Source of the DNA: an uncultured Sphingomonadaceae bacterium
GTDB taxonomy: Bacteria > Pseudomonadota > Alphaproteobacteria > Sphingomonadales > Sphingomonadaceae
Direction of reading: 5' to 3'
Length of the DNA: 64,000 bases
NCBI GenBank assembly: GCA_947493195.1
Contig: CANLQG010000004.1
Coordinates: 124,001 to 188,000 of the forward strand
Under the pieces are notes generated by a model that saw nothing but the letters and a program-made list of their open reading frames with translations, had not been told where the DNA came from and ran no database searches. A program made the translations under genes and the position numbers. Positions 40,814 to 49,406 of this stretch are shown here, piece after piece (the first letter of the stretch is position 1; every line of letters starts with the position of its first letter).

Positions 40814-43228
40814 CTACATCACGCCCCAGATATCGCGCGCATATTCGCCAATCGTCCGGTCGGAAGAGAACCAGCCGACATTGGCGATGTTGTAGATAGC
40901 CGACTTGCGCCAGCCAGCCGTATCCAGCCAGCGGGCATCCACCTCGCGCTGGGCAGAGGTATAGGCTTCGAAGTCGGCGGCAACCATGAACCAGTCACTG
41001 TCGTACAGACCGCCCATCAGGCTTTTGTAGCGATCCTTGTCGTCGGGGGAGAACACCCCGCCGGCGATGGCCTCCACCGCCTGGCGCAGTTCGGGAGAAC
41101 CCTCGATCACGGCGCGCGGATTGTAGCCGTTGGCGCGCTTTTCGGCGACTTCATCGGCGGTCATGCCGAAGATGACGATGTTCTCGTCGCCGACACGGTC
41201 CTTGATCTCGATATTCGCACCGTCGAGCGTACCGATGGTGAGCGCGCCGTTCAGGGCAAACTTCATATTTCCGGTGCCGGATGCTTCCATGCCCGCCGTG
41301 CTGATCTGCTCCGACAGGTCGGCCGCGGGAATGATCCGCTCCGCCAGCGTGACATTGTAATTGGGCACGAACACCACCTTCAGCAGCCCCGCCACCGAAG
41401 GGTCGGAATTCACCCGCCGGGCGATGTCGTTCGCCAGCTTTATGATCAGCTTGGCATTGTGATAGCTGGGCGCGGCCTTGCCGCCGAAGATCTTCACCCG
41501 TGGCACCCAGTCGCGTTCGGGATGGCTGCGGATCTGGTCGTAGAGGGCCACCGTCTCGATCAGGTTCAGCAACTGGCGCTTGTATTCGTGGATCCGCTTG
41601 ATCTGCACGTCGAACAGCGCATCGGGATTGACGCGGATGCCTGTCAGGTCCTTGATATGGCCAGCCAGCGCCACCTTGTTGCTGCGCTTTACCTCGGCAA
41701 TGCGCTCCCCCAGCTGCGCATCGCCTGTCAGCGCGTTGAGCTGGGCAAGTTCCTGGGTATCGTCGAGGAAGGCATCGCCAATCGCATCGCGGATCACGCT
41801 GGTGAGGCCGGGGTTGCACTGCATCAGCCAGCGGCGCGGGGTGACGCCGTTGGTCTTGTTGTTGATCTTTTTGGGGTACAGCTGGTGCAGGTCGTGGAAC
41901 ACGGTCTGCTTCATTAATTCGGTGTGCAGCGCCGCCACGCCGTTCACGCTGTGCGCACCGGCAAAGGCAAGGTTGGCCATCCGCACGCGCCTTTCCCCGC
42001 CCTCGTCTATCAGGCTGATTGAGGCGACGGCGGCATCATCCATGTCCCGCTTGCGCGCTTCCCGCAGCACGCGGCTGTTGATCGCGTAGATGATCTGCAT
42101 GTGGCGGGGCAGCAGCCGCTCGAACAGCGGCAGCGGCCAGCTTTCCAGCGCTTCAGGCAGCAGAGTGTGGTTGGTGTAGGCGACGGTCTTGCGCGTCAGT
42201 TCAAGCGCCTCGTCAAATTCCAGACCGTGGTGATCGACCAGCAGGCGCACCAGTTCGGCAACGGCCACCGCGGGGTGTGTGTCGTTCAGCTGGATCGCCG
42301 CCTTGTCCGGCAGGGTGCGAATGTCGCCGTGGTGCTGCATGTGGCGGCGCAGGATGTCCTGGATGCTGGCGGCGGAGAAGAAATACTCCTGCCGCAGCCG
42401 CAGTTCCTGTCCCGCCTGGTGCGAGTCAGCAGGATAAAGCACACGCACGAGGCTGGCCGCGCGCGCTTCCCCTTCCAGCGCGCCGACGTGATCCCCCGCG
42501 TTGAAGGCATCCAGTTTGATAGGATCGAGCGCGTGGGCGGTCCACAGGCGCAAGGTGTTCACCCGCTTGCCGCGCCAGCCGACCACCGGGGTATCGACGG
42601 CAGAGGCCTCCACCTGCTCGGCAGGCTCCCATTTCACAGCGTCGCCATCGGCCACGACTTCGCCGCCGAAACCGATGCGGTAAGCGCTTTCGCGGCGGTC
42701 AAATTCCCAGGGGTTGCCGTGGGACAACCACGTTTCGGGCAGTTCCACCTGCCAGCCATCGTCGATGCGCTGGCGGAACATGCCGTTCACGTAGCGGATG
42801 CCGTAACCGTAGGCCGGGATATCGAGGCTGGCGAGGCTTTCCATGAAGCACGCCGCCAGCCGCCCGAGGCCGCCGTTACCAAGCGCGGCGTCGGGCTCCA
42901 GGTTTTCCAACTCCGACAGTTCGAACCCGTGCGAGCGAAGCGCCCGTTCCAGCGCGCCGTTGAGGTCAAGGTTGTGGACCGCATCGCGCAGCAGGCGCCC
43001 GATGAGGAATTCCAGGCTGAGGTAATAGACCCGCTTCGCCCCCTCGGCGTAGGTGCGCCGCGTGCTTTCCATCCAGCGGTCGATCACCTTGTCGCGCAAG
43101 GCGTATACCGTGGCGGTGTACCAGTCGTGCGGCTTGGCCGCGCGCTCGTCCTTGCCCACGCGGTGATTCAGCGCATCGAGGATCAGCGCATCGATTTCGG
43201 CATTGGACGGAAGGGGGCTGAGAGTCAC
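40814..43228 (-). CDS. glgP: glycogen/maltodextrin phosphorylase
   Basis: From GTG 43228 (GGAG upstream) it has 804 residues, the usual family length. The open frame extends to 43471, but the extra part is not phosphorylase-like. N-terminal motifs include RVYYLSLEFLIGRLL and AALGNGGLGRLAACFMESLA. The pyridoxal-phosphate lysine lies in the C-terminal ASGTGNMKFALNGALTIGTL. It releases glucose 1-phosphate from glycogen. It is first in the glg operon, divergent from malQ. Confidence 0.94.
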   Translation of the reverse strand: MTLSPLPSNAEIDALILDALNHRVGKDERAAKPHDWYTATVYALRDKVIDRWMESTRRTYAEGAKRVYYLSLEFLIGRLLRDAVHNLDLNGALERALRSHGFELSELENLEPDAALGNGGLGRLAACFMESLASLDIPAYGYGIRYVNGMFRQRIDDGWQVELPETWLSHGNPWEFDRRESAYRIGFGGEVVADGDAVKWEPAEQVEASAVDTPVVGWRGKRVNTLRLWTAHALDPIKLDAFNAGDHVGALEGEARAASLVRVLYPADSHQAGQELRLRQEYFFSAASIQDILRRHMQHHGDIRTLPDKAAIQLNDTHPAVAVAELVRLLVDHHGLEFDEALELTRKTVAYTNHTLLPEALESWPLPLFERLLPRHMQIIYAINSRVLREARKRDMDDAAVASISLIDEGGERRVRMANLAFAGAHSVNGVAALHTELMKQTVFHDLHQLYPKKINNKTNGVTPRRWLMQCNPGLTSVIRDAIGDAFLDDTQELAQLNALTGDAQLGERIAEVKRSNKVALAGHIKDLTGIRVNPDALFDVQIKRIHEYKRQLLNLIETVALYDQIRSHPERDWVPRVKIFGGKAAPSYHNAKLIIKLANDIARRVNSDPSVAGLLKVVFVPNYNVTLAERIIPAADLSEQISTAGMEASGTGNMKFALNGALTIGTLDGANIEIKDRVGDENIVIFGMTADEVAEKRANGYNPRAVIEGSPELRQAVEAIAGGVFSPDDKDRYKSLMGGLYDSDWFMVAADFEAYTSAQREVDARWLDTAGWRKSAIYNIANVGWFSSDRTIGEYARDIWGVM

Positions 43229-43458
43229 GATACGAAAGCTCCAATGGTGGCCAACTGGCAGGCAAGCTTCCGTCTTTCGCCGGATAGCAGGTGCCGCAGC
43301 CGCAAATACGCCTCTCAGCCGCGCTTGTAGACGGGTTGTGCTGCACCGCGCAATCGGCAAACCGGGTCCTCGCTCGATTGGTTGACGCAGCGCAGCATAG
43401 CCGTTGCAAATATGGCCCTTTGCGCCGATGGTCCCCCCTCGTAGCGCGGGATTTGGCA

Positions 43459-45435
43459 ATGGGTGACGCAATCGAACCGCTCCACGCGCTGGCCAAGGCT
43501 GCGGGCCTCCAACGCCACTGGCGCGACGTCGACGGCCGCGATCACGTGGTGCCCGATGGGACGCTCACCCGTGTGCTCGCGGCGCTGGGGCACAAGGCGG
43601 ACAGCAGGCGACAGATCGATGCCAGCCTGAAGGCCTTGCTGGCCGAGCGCAAGGACCTGCCCGCGCTGCTGGTGGCGGACGCGGGGCAGCCAATCACGCT
43701 CACCCGGCCCTGCAACCACGCCGAAATCACGCTACCCCACGGCGAAATCGTGGAATTGCATCGGCGTGACGCCATTCCTATCGCCCCGACGGAGCCGGGC
43801 TACTACAGCTGCCGCATCGACGGCACCGAAACGCGGCTGGCAGTGGCGCCGCCGCATTGTCCGCAGCCGCCGTCGGGAGATCATCGCCCTTGGGGCGTAT
43901 CACTGCAGATCCCCTCGCTGCGGGCCGGAATGGCCAGTCCTTTCGGTACGTTCGGAGAACTTGCCGAAGCCGTGGAGACCCTGGCAGCGGCGGGAGCAGA
44001 TGCGGCCGCGATCAATCCGGTTCACGCGCTGTTTCCGGGCAATGGCAAGGGGTTCAGCCCCTACTCCCCTTCCAGCCGCAGGTTCCTGAACGGCGCAATG
44101 GCAGACCCCGCGCTACTGGGCCTGCCGCCTCTGCCCGCAACGCAAGGCGGCCCGCTGATCGACTGGGAGAGGGCCCTGCCCGAACGGCTGGAGCGGCTGC
44201 GCGAGCTTTTCGCCAACCTGCCGCAGGATACGCGCGCGCGCCTGATCGGAGAGCCGGACCGCGATCTCGTTTTGCACGCGGTGTTCGATGCGCTCGATTG
44301 CCACTTTCGTCCACAAGGGGCCAATGGCTGGCGCGAATGGCCCAACCGCTATCGCAATCCCAACAGCAAGGCGGTTTCCCGGTTTGCCGAAGAACACGCG
44401 GACGAGGTGGATTTCCACCTGTTCGTGCAGGCCTTAGCCCGCGAAGGCCTGGCCAGCGTGCAGGCACGCGCAAAGGCGGCGGGGATGGCCACCGGCCTGA
44501 TCGGCGACCTTGCCGTCGGCGTCGATCCGGGGGGAAGCGATTGCTGGGCGCTGGGCGACGTCATGCTGCGCGGCCTCACCATCGGCGCACCGCCCGATCC
44601 GCTGGGGCCGCACGGCCAGAACTGGGCGATTACCAGCTTCTCCCCCGATGGCCTCCGGCGTACGGGCTATGCCCCGTGGATCGCGATGATCCGTTCCGCG
44701 CTGGCGCATGGCGGGGCGGTGCGGATAGATCACGCCTTCGGCCTTGCCCGCCTGTGGGTCATCCCCGAAGGCGGTGGCCCGGGTGACGGTGCCTATCTTG
44801 CCTATCCTTTCGAAAACCTGATCCGCATTCTCACGCTGGAAGCTCACCTCGCCAATGCCTTCGTGATTGCGGAGGACCTGGGCACGGCACCGCATGATTT
44901 CTCTGACGCAATCGCGCAGCGCAGGTTGCTGGGAATGCGGGTACTCTGGTTCGAGCGGGCCAGCGACGACGGTTTCATCGGCGCGCAGGATTACGACCGG
45001 CTTGCCGTCGCCATGACCGGAACACACGACACGCCGACACTGGCAGGGTGGTGGACCGGCAAGGACATCGACTGGGCAGATCGCCTGGGACGCCTGCCCG
45101 GCGATATCGACCGCGCAAAGGCCGAAGAAATCCGCGACTGGGATCGCGGCCTCCTCTGGTCCACCGTGGCAGGCCACGCGCCGCGCCCTGCCCCGCGCGA
45201 ACCACGCGCCGCCGTGGATGCCGCAATAGCCCATATCGCTCGCACGCCAAGCGCACTCGCAATCGTCCCTGTCGAAGACCTGCTGGGATTGGTGGAGCAG
45301 CCAAACATCCCCGGCACGGTTACCGAGCATCCGAACTGGCGAAGGCGGCTGGACGCCACGCTCGACGCACTGCTGGCCACCCCGGAAGCGGCGACACGAC
45401 TTGCTCTACTGGAAAAGGGCGGATGGAGCGGGTGA
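43459..45435 (+). CDS. malQ: 4-alpha-glucanotransferase (amylomaltase)
   Basis: From ATG 43459 the protein has 658 residues. GH77 motifs are clear: IGDLAVGVDPGGSDCWALGD, APPDPLGPHGQNW, and the nucleophile in GAVRIDHAFGLARLWVIP; the acid/base Glu is in VIAEDLGTAP. It rearranges maltodextrins so that phosphorylase can act. It is divergent from glgP. Its last 12 nt overlap the 3' end of the convergent tRNA-Gly gene. Confidence 0.93.
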   Translation: MGDAIEPLHALAKAAGLQRHWRDVDGRDHVVPDGTLTRVLAALGHKADSRRQIDASLKALLAERKDLPALLVADAGQPITLTRPCNHAEITLPHGEIVELHRRDAIPIAPTEPGYYSCRIDGTETRLAVAPPHCPQPPSGDHRPWGVSLQIPSLRAGMASPFGTFGELAEAVETLAAAGADAAAINPVHALFPGNGKGFSPYSPSSRRFLNGAMADPALLGLPPLPATQGGPLIDWERALPERLERLRELFANLPQDTRARLIGEPDRDLVLHAVFDALDCHFRPQGANGWREWPNRYRNPNSKAVSRFAEEHADEVDFHLFVQALAREGLASVQARAKAAGMATGLIGDLAVGVDPGGSDCWALGDVMLRGLTIGAPPDPLGPHGQNWAITSFSPDGLRRTGYAPWIAMIRSALAHGGAVRIDHAFGLARLWVIPEGGGPGDGAYLAYPFENLIRILTLEAHLANAFVIAEDLGTAPHDFSDAIAQRRLLGMRVLWFERASDDGFIGAQDYDRLAVAMTGTHDTPTLAGWWTGKDIDWADRLGRLPGDIDRAKAEEIRDWDRGLLWSTVAGHAPRPAPREPRAAVDAAIAHIARTPSALAIVPVEDLLGLVEQPNIPGTVTEHPNWRRRLDATLDALLATPEAATRLALLEKGGWSG

Positions 45436-45497
45436 AGGGAATCGAACCCTCGTCGTCAGCTTGGGAAGCTGCTGCTCTACCATTGAGCTACACCCGC
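45424..45497 (-). tRNA. tRNA-Gly (anticodon CCC)
   Basis: The 74-nt cloverleaf on the minus strand starts GCGGGTG and ends CACCCGC-T-CCA, with the CCA encoded. The D-arm is GCTC...GAGC, the anticodon loop TTCCCAA (CCC) and the T-arm GAGGG-TTCGATT-CCCTT. The anticodon stem has one mismatch at its outer pair (27-43). The 3' end overlaps the last codons of malQ on the opposite strand. Confidence 0.95.
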
Positions 45498-45652
45498 GTT
45501 TCAAGCACTTGCAGCCGATCTGGATACGCCCGATTATCCGGCGTTCGTGCGAAAAGCGCTCGGCGAGGTTCTCTGGCGCGTTCCACCAATCCGGTCAACG
45601 GCTTTTGTCCGTGCTGATTACCGGGAGCCAGGCGTGGCCCGTGCCCTGCAGA

Positions 45653-46885
45653 TCACGGCAGTTGGGCAAGGTCCGCCGGGGCTGCCTTCGCCCGCAAAAG
45701 GACGGCCAGTTCATCGCGGATGGCCTCCATCCTCTCGATCCGTCCGGCGGCAAGGTCGCGGTCGGGGAATGGCCATGCTGCCGGGTCTTCGCCGTAGCGG
45801 GCAAGAAAGGCCTGTGCCGTCGCAAGACCGCGCCCATCCTCCAGCCGGGCATCCCACAGGTCCAGGCCGGCGCACTCGGCAATCGTTGCCAGCCGCGCCG
45901 CGCCGTTCACGACGTAATGGGAATAGTGCCAGCTGCGGGTGCGACGCAGTTCGTCGATGAAGCGGCCCTGGCGGTCCATCTGTACGCCCAGCCGGTAACG
46001 CGGGAAGTTGCCGCCGACACTGCCCACGATATCGGCAGCGCCGGCAAACAGCGCGAAATGCGCGAGATAGAAATCGTAGAACACCCCGTGGTTGTTCGTC
46101 TTGGCCATTTCCTCCTCGCCGATTTCGCTGGTGGCCATCCACACGGCGAAATCGCCATACCACTGACGCAGCGCGTTCTCGTCCGCCTGGCTGTAGGCCG
46201 GCGATGGTCGCAGCAGGCCGAGAGCCTCGATGATTGTCGAGAGGTGCGATGCCTCGATAATTCCCTCGCCGCGCCCGTTCACCTTGCCGGGGATGCCCTG
46301 CGCGAAATTGAAGTGCGGCTCCATGCGTGTGGCGTCGTTCACGAACCACACTCGCGCCAGCGCCATCGCGTGTTCGGCAAACCGTTCATCGCCCGTCGCG
46401 CGATAGGCAAGGGCCAGCGCCCGCATGTCATTGGAAAGGTCGCGCAGGCGGGACTTGTCGAATTCCGGCCCGTCACGTTCGGGGTTAACCTCTCCGTCGC
46501 GGCGCGTGTAGGGGAGCCCGTCGCGCTGCGAGGGGTCTGGCCACCAATAGGGACCGATGGAGGCATAGGCGTTGGGCGATGCACCGGGAACGGGCGCAGG
46601 TTTGTCGGTCACGGAATAGGGCCCGTTGTCGAGCGCTGCTTCACCCTCCCGGATCACGCGCGCCTTCATTGCCTCGTCCGCCAGGATCGCTTCCACCCAG
46701 GGCGGTCGCCACAGGAAGGTGCGCGCGCCGTCGAAATCTGCGGCGTAGCCCGAGGCCCCGCGGCAGACCGGCTCACCTGGCGCTGCCTCGAAGGCCGGCA
46801 CCTGGCTCTGGGCCGGGCCATCCTGCGCCAGTGCCGGAAAGGCCAGCAAGAGACCGACACATGCGGAAAAACTAACGCGAAACAT
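45653..46885 (-). CDS. secreted alginate-lyase-family polysaccharide lyase
   Basis: The 410-residue protein opens with a Sec signal (MFRVSFSACVGLLLAFPALA) and has AAGGAG upstream of ATG 46885. The mature part matches the alpha/alpha-barrel alginate-lyase family. It shows SIGPYWWPDPSQRDGLPYTR, the catalytic-type NNHG (Asn264, Asn265, His266) followed by VFYDFYLAHFALFAG, and SWHYSHYVVNGAARLATIAE. Members of this family cleave alginate or glucuronan by beta-elimination, leaving unsaturated uronates. I cannot tell the substrate from sequence. It overlaps kdgK by 14 nt and closes the uronate operon. Confidence 0.82.
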   Translation of the reverse strand: MFRVSFSACVGLLLAFPALAQDGPAQSQVPAFEAAPGEPVCRGASGYAADFDGARTFLWRPPWVEAILADEAMKARVIREGEAALDNGPYSVTDKPAPVPGASPNAYASIGPYWWPDPSQRDGLPYTRRDGEVNPERDGPEFDKSRLRDLSNDMRALALAYRATGDERFAEHAMALARVWFVNDATRMEPHFNFAQGIPGKVNGRGEGIIEASHLSTIIEALGLLRPSPAYSQADENALRQWYGDFAVWMATSEIGEEEMAKTNNHGVFYDFYLAHFALFAGAADIVGSVGGNFPRYRLGVQMDRQGRFIDELRRTRSWHYSHYVVNGAARLATIAECAGLDLWDARLEDGRGLATAQAFLARYGEDPAAWPFPDRDLAAGRIERMEAIRDELAVLLRAKAAPADLAQLP

Positions 46886-47876
46886 CGCCTGCTCCTTCGA
46901 TTGCCTGGCGCCATTCGGCTGCGCTGGCCCGGCAGAGGTCGCCGGGCTCGTAATGCTTGAGAGCCGCCAGTGCAGCGCCCCCCTCCACCGCCTGCTGCAG
47001 GGCATCTGGCTGATCCAGCCACACCGCCAGCACGCCGGCGGCAAAGGCATCGCCCGTCCCGATGCGATCGACGATTCCCGTCAGGACCCGTTCCTCGCTC
47101 TCGGCAGCAGCCTCGCGGGTGTCGATCCGTGCGACGATCCGGTGGGTCGTGCCATTTTCAACCTGACGCGCGGTGCTGCAGATCGCGGTCAGCGAAGGGA
47201 ACTCGGCCAGCAGCGCCAAGGCCGCCTCGCGCCTCCGCGCGCCGCCTTCGCCCGAAAATTCGCGCCCCAGCAGCAGCGATACGTCCTTGTGATTGCCAAA
47301 GAAGATATCGGCCAAGCCAACAATCTCGGCGATTTCGTCTCGCCCCTCGCGTCCGCTGGCCTGCCACAGCGACGGTCGGTAGTTGCCATCGAAGGACACG
47401 GTAAGGCCGCGCTCCCTGGCCTCTCTGGCCAGCGCGTGGGTGGCGGAAGAAGAGGCTTCGCTGACCGCCAGCGAAATTCCCGACACATGCAGGTGACCCG
47501 TCCCTTCAAGAGCCGCCGGGTCATATTCCCGCAAACCTGCAAACACGCTGCCGCTGCGGTCGTAGACAACCTCGCCCCCGCGCGGTCCGGCGGCGGGCGT
47601 CAGGAAATAGCTTCCCATCCGGCCGCCTGCTGTCACGGCATGGGCGATATCCACCCCCTCGCGCCGAAGCGCCTTGAGCGCCAAGGTGCCGAGCGCGTTA
47701 TCCGGCACGGCAGAAATAATGCGGGTTGCGAAACCGAGGTTAGCCAGCGCGACGGCGACATTGGCCTCCGCCCCGCCAACGTGCATGTCCAGCTTGGCAG
47801 TGTCGCGCAGGGTTGCGCCGTCGCTTGGTGCAAAGCGCAGCAGGACCTCGCCAAAACAGGCGACTGCCCGTTCCAT
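46872..47876 (-). CDS. kdgK: PfkB-family sugar kinase, probable 2-keto-3-deoxygluconate kinase
   Basis: The 334-residue ribokinase-fold protein has MHVGGAEANVAVALANLGFA near the N-terminus. The C-terminal PfkB signature DRIGTGDAFAAGVLAVWL carries the catalytic Asp. In the neighbourhood of a KduD-type dehydrogenase and an uronate lyase, phosphorylation of 2-keto-3-deoxygluconate is the logical reaction. The family also contains fructokinases, so the substrate is inferred. The ATG shares a base with the kduD stop (TGATG). No KDPG aldolase gene is in the window. Confidence 0.8.
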   Translation of the reverse strand: MERAVACFGEVLLRFAPSDGATLRDTAKLDMHVGGAEANVAVALANLGFATRIISAVPDNALGTLALKALRREGVDIAHAVTAGGRMGSYFLTPAAGPRGGEVVYDRSGSVFAGLREYDPAALEGTGHLHVSGISLAVSEASSSATHALAREARERGLTVSFDGNYRPSLWQASGREGRDEIAEIVGLADIFFGNHKDVSLLLGREFSGEGGARRREAALALLAEFPSLTAICSTARQVENGTTHRIVARIDTREAAAESEERVLTGIVDRIGTGDAFAAGVLAVWLDQPDALQQAVEGGAALAALKHYEPGDLCRASAAEWRQAIEGAGDVSR

Positions 47877-48646
47877 CAGCGGGCCAGCCAGCCTCCGTCC
47901 ACGGCGAGAATGTGCCCCTGCACGTAGTCCGCTGCCTTGCTGGCCAGGAACACCGCTGCACCACCGATGTCGGCTGGGTCGCCCCATCGCCCTTCGGGAA
48001 TACGCTCCAGGATCTGGCGGTTGCGGTTCTCGTCTGCCTGCAGGGCGGCAGTGTTGTTGGTTGAAATATAGCCAGGCGCGATGGCATTCACGTTGATGCC
48101 CTTGGGGGCCCATTCGTTTGCCAAAAGCTTGGTCAGCCCGCCGACACCGCTCTTGCTGGCGGTATAGCTGGGCACGCGAATACCGCCCTGGAAGGTTAGC
48201 ATCGAAGCGATGTTCACGATCTTGCCGCGCGCGCCATCCTGCGATGCCCAGGCGGTCATATGCCGCGCCACCGCCTGGCTGAGAAAGAACAGAACCTTCA
48301 GGTTCACGTCCATCACCGCGTCCCAGTCTTCTTCCGAAAAGTCGAGCGCGTCTGCGCGCCGGATGATGCCGGCGTTGTTGACGAGGATATCTATCCGCCC
48401 CAGCGCATCCACCGTTTCGTCCACGATCCGCTCGCATGGCTGTGTGGAAGACAGGTCTGCCATGACCACATGCGCGCGCACGCCTTCGGCCTCGACCAGT
48501 GCCTTCGTCTCGTCAGGACTGCGCCTGGCGGCAAGCGCGATGTTCGCGCCCGCCTTCGCCAGTGCGACGGCAATGCCCTGCCCTATGCCCGTGTTGGCCC
48601 CGGTGACGAGGGCCACCTTGCCCGACAGATCGAACGCCTGGATCAT
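47876..48646 (-). CDS. kduD: SDR-family dehydrogenase, KduD-type
   Basis: The 256-residue short-chain dehydrogenase has the NAD-binding loop VTGANTGIGQG, the NNAG motif (VNNAGIIRR), and the catalytic Tyr-Lys in PSYTASKSG (Tyr about 161). LSGKVALVTGANTGIGQG and FLASKAADYVQGHILAVDGG are KduD-like. The enzyme would reduce 3-deoxy-2,5-hexodiulosonate to 2-keto-3-deoxygluconate. The start is ATG 48646; a GTG one codon earlier is possible. It follows the isomerase by 5 nt. Confidence 0.85.
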   Translation of the reverse strand: MIQAFDLSGKVALVTGANTGIGQGIAVALAKAGANIALAARRSPDETKALVEAEGVRAHVVMADLSSTQPCERIVDETVDALGRIDILVNNAGIIRRADALDFSEEDWDAVMDVNLKVLFFLSQAVARHMTAWASQDGARGKIVNIASMLTFQGGIRVPSYTASKSGVGGLTKLLANEWAPKGINVNAIAPGYISTNNTAALQADENRNRQILERIPEGRWGDPADIGGAAVFLASKAADYVQGHILAVDGGWLAR

Positions 48647-48651
48647 CACGA

Positions 48652-49284
48652 TTACAGTCCGCGCAGGTAGTTGCTGATCACTTCGTCCTGCGAGTTGGCG
48701 TAGAACAGCTCGGCGAATTTCTCGCCCGCGATCGCGCTTTTCAGCAGGTCCTGATCGACGTTCTTCAGCACGGTGAGCATGTCATGGCAGGTCTTTGCCT
48801 TCAGATCGGACAGCACGGTGCGGTTCTTGGCCATGATGGCCGCGCGTTCCTTGGGATAGCCCACGCCGCTCTCACCCTCGAACAGCTTGCGATAGCAATC
48901 CTGCAGGTTCAGCTCCGCCGCCCAGCCGAAGCCCTTTGCATAAGGCATGGCAATCGCGTTGCCATCGTTGATCTGGGCGAACAGGAAGGCGTCGGTCGGG
49001 TCGATCACCAGGCCGCAGAAGACGCCGGGCATGGCGTTCGCGGCCAGCATGGAGCCTGAGCCCGTGCCGCAGCCCGTCACCACGAAATCGGCTGCGCCGG
49101 AATTGATCAGGATACCCGTGAGCAGGCCCACCATCGGATAGGTCACCTGCGCCGTATCGTCGGCGGTATACATGCCGTAGTTGTGAACCTCGTGCCCAAG
49201 GGGCTCCACCACCGTGGTCAGCGCATCGTGGATGATGCCGTTCTTCGCCGCCTGGCTGTTTTCGTTGATGAGTGCGATCTTCAT
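48652..49284 (-). CDS. RpiB/LacA/LacB-family isomerase, probable 5-keto-4-deoxyuronate isomerase
   Basis: The 210-residue protein begins MKIALINENSQAAKNGII and carries the RpiB/LacAB phosphate-site motif VTGCGTGSGSMLAANA. It is longer than ordinary RpiB (about 150 residues), with an extra C-terminal helical part. In streptococci an RpiB/LacAB-family enzyme (DhuI) next to a dehydrogenase replaces KduI. Here the same neighbour pattern occurs, with a KduD-type gene 5 nt downstream and no kduI. I infer isomerisation of 4-deoxy-5-hexosulose-uronate. It is the first gene after a LacI-type operator. Confidence 0.75.
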   Translation of the reverse strand: MKIALINENSQAAKNGIIHDALTTVVEPLGHEVHNYGMYTADDTAQVTYPMVGLLTGILINSGAADFVVTGCGTGSGSMLAANAMPGVFCGLVIDPTDAFLFAQINDGNAIAMPYAKGFGWAAELNLQDCYRKLFEGESGVGYPKERAAIMAKNRTVLSDLKAKTCHDMLTVLKNVDQDLLKSAIAGEKFAELFYANSQDEVISNYLRGL

Positions 49285-49353
49285 GATTTCAGGGCCTCTC
49301 TGGCTGGATTTGTCAGCGCCGCCGATTGCTCACGGCGTGTTCTTGGCCATTTT

Positions 49354-49367
49354 GGTAACCGGTGTCA
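49354..49367 (-). promoter_or_regulatory. LacI-type operator before the isomerase-kduD-kdgK-lyase genes
   Basis: On the minus strand it reads TGACACCGGTTACC, identical over 14 nt to the site at 56933-56946. It lies between a possible -35 (TTGCAT) and the isomerase start, so occupancy would block transcription. The likely ligand-responsive protein is the LacI-family regulator encoded just upstream. Confidence 0.7.
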
Positions 49368-49372
49368 TTTTC

Positions 49373-49386
49373 GAATGCAAGCATTC
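49373..49386. repeat. perfect 14-nt palindrome GAATGCAAGCATTC
   Basis: Six-base arms GAATGC and GCATTC around AA, 5 nt from the LacI-type operator, overlapping the possible -35 region of the isomerase promoter. It may be a second regulator site. I saw no other copy in the window. Confidence 0.4.
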
Positions 49387-49406
49387 ATTTCGCGCTTTGT
49401 GTCAGG

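Noticed and set aside
38487..40895. 802-codon open frame on the plus strand
   Set aside because: Fully antisense to glgB, with His/Val/Ala-rich composition typical of shadow frames.
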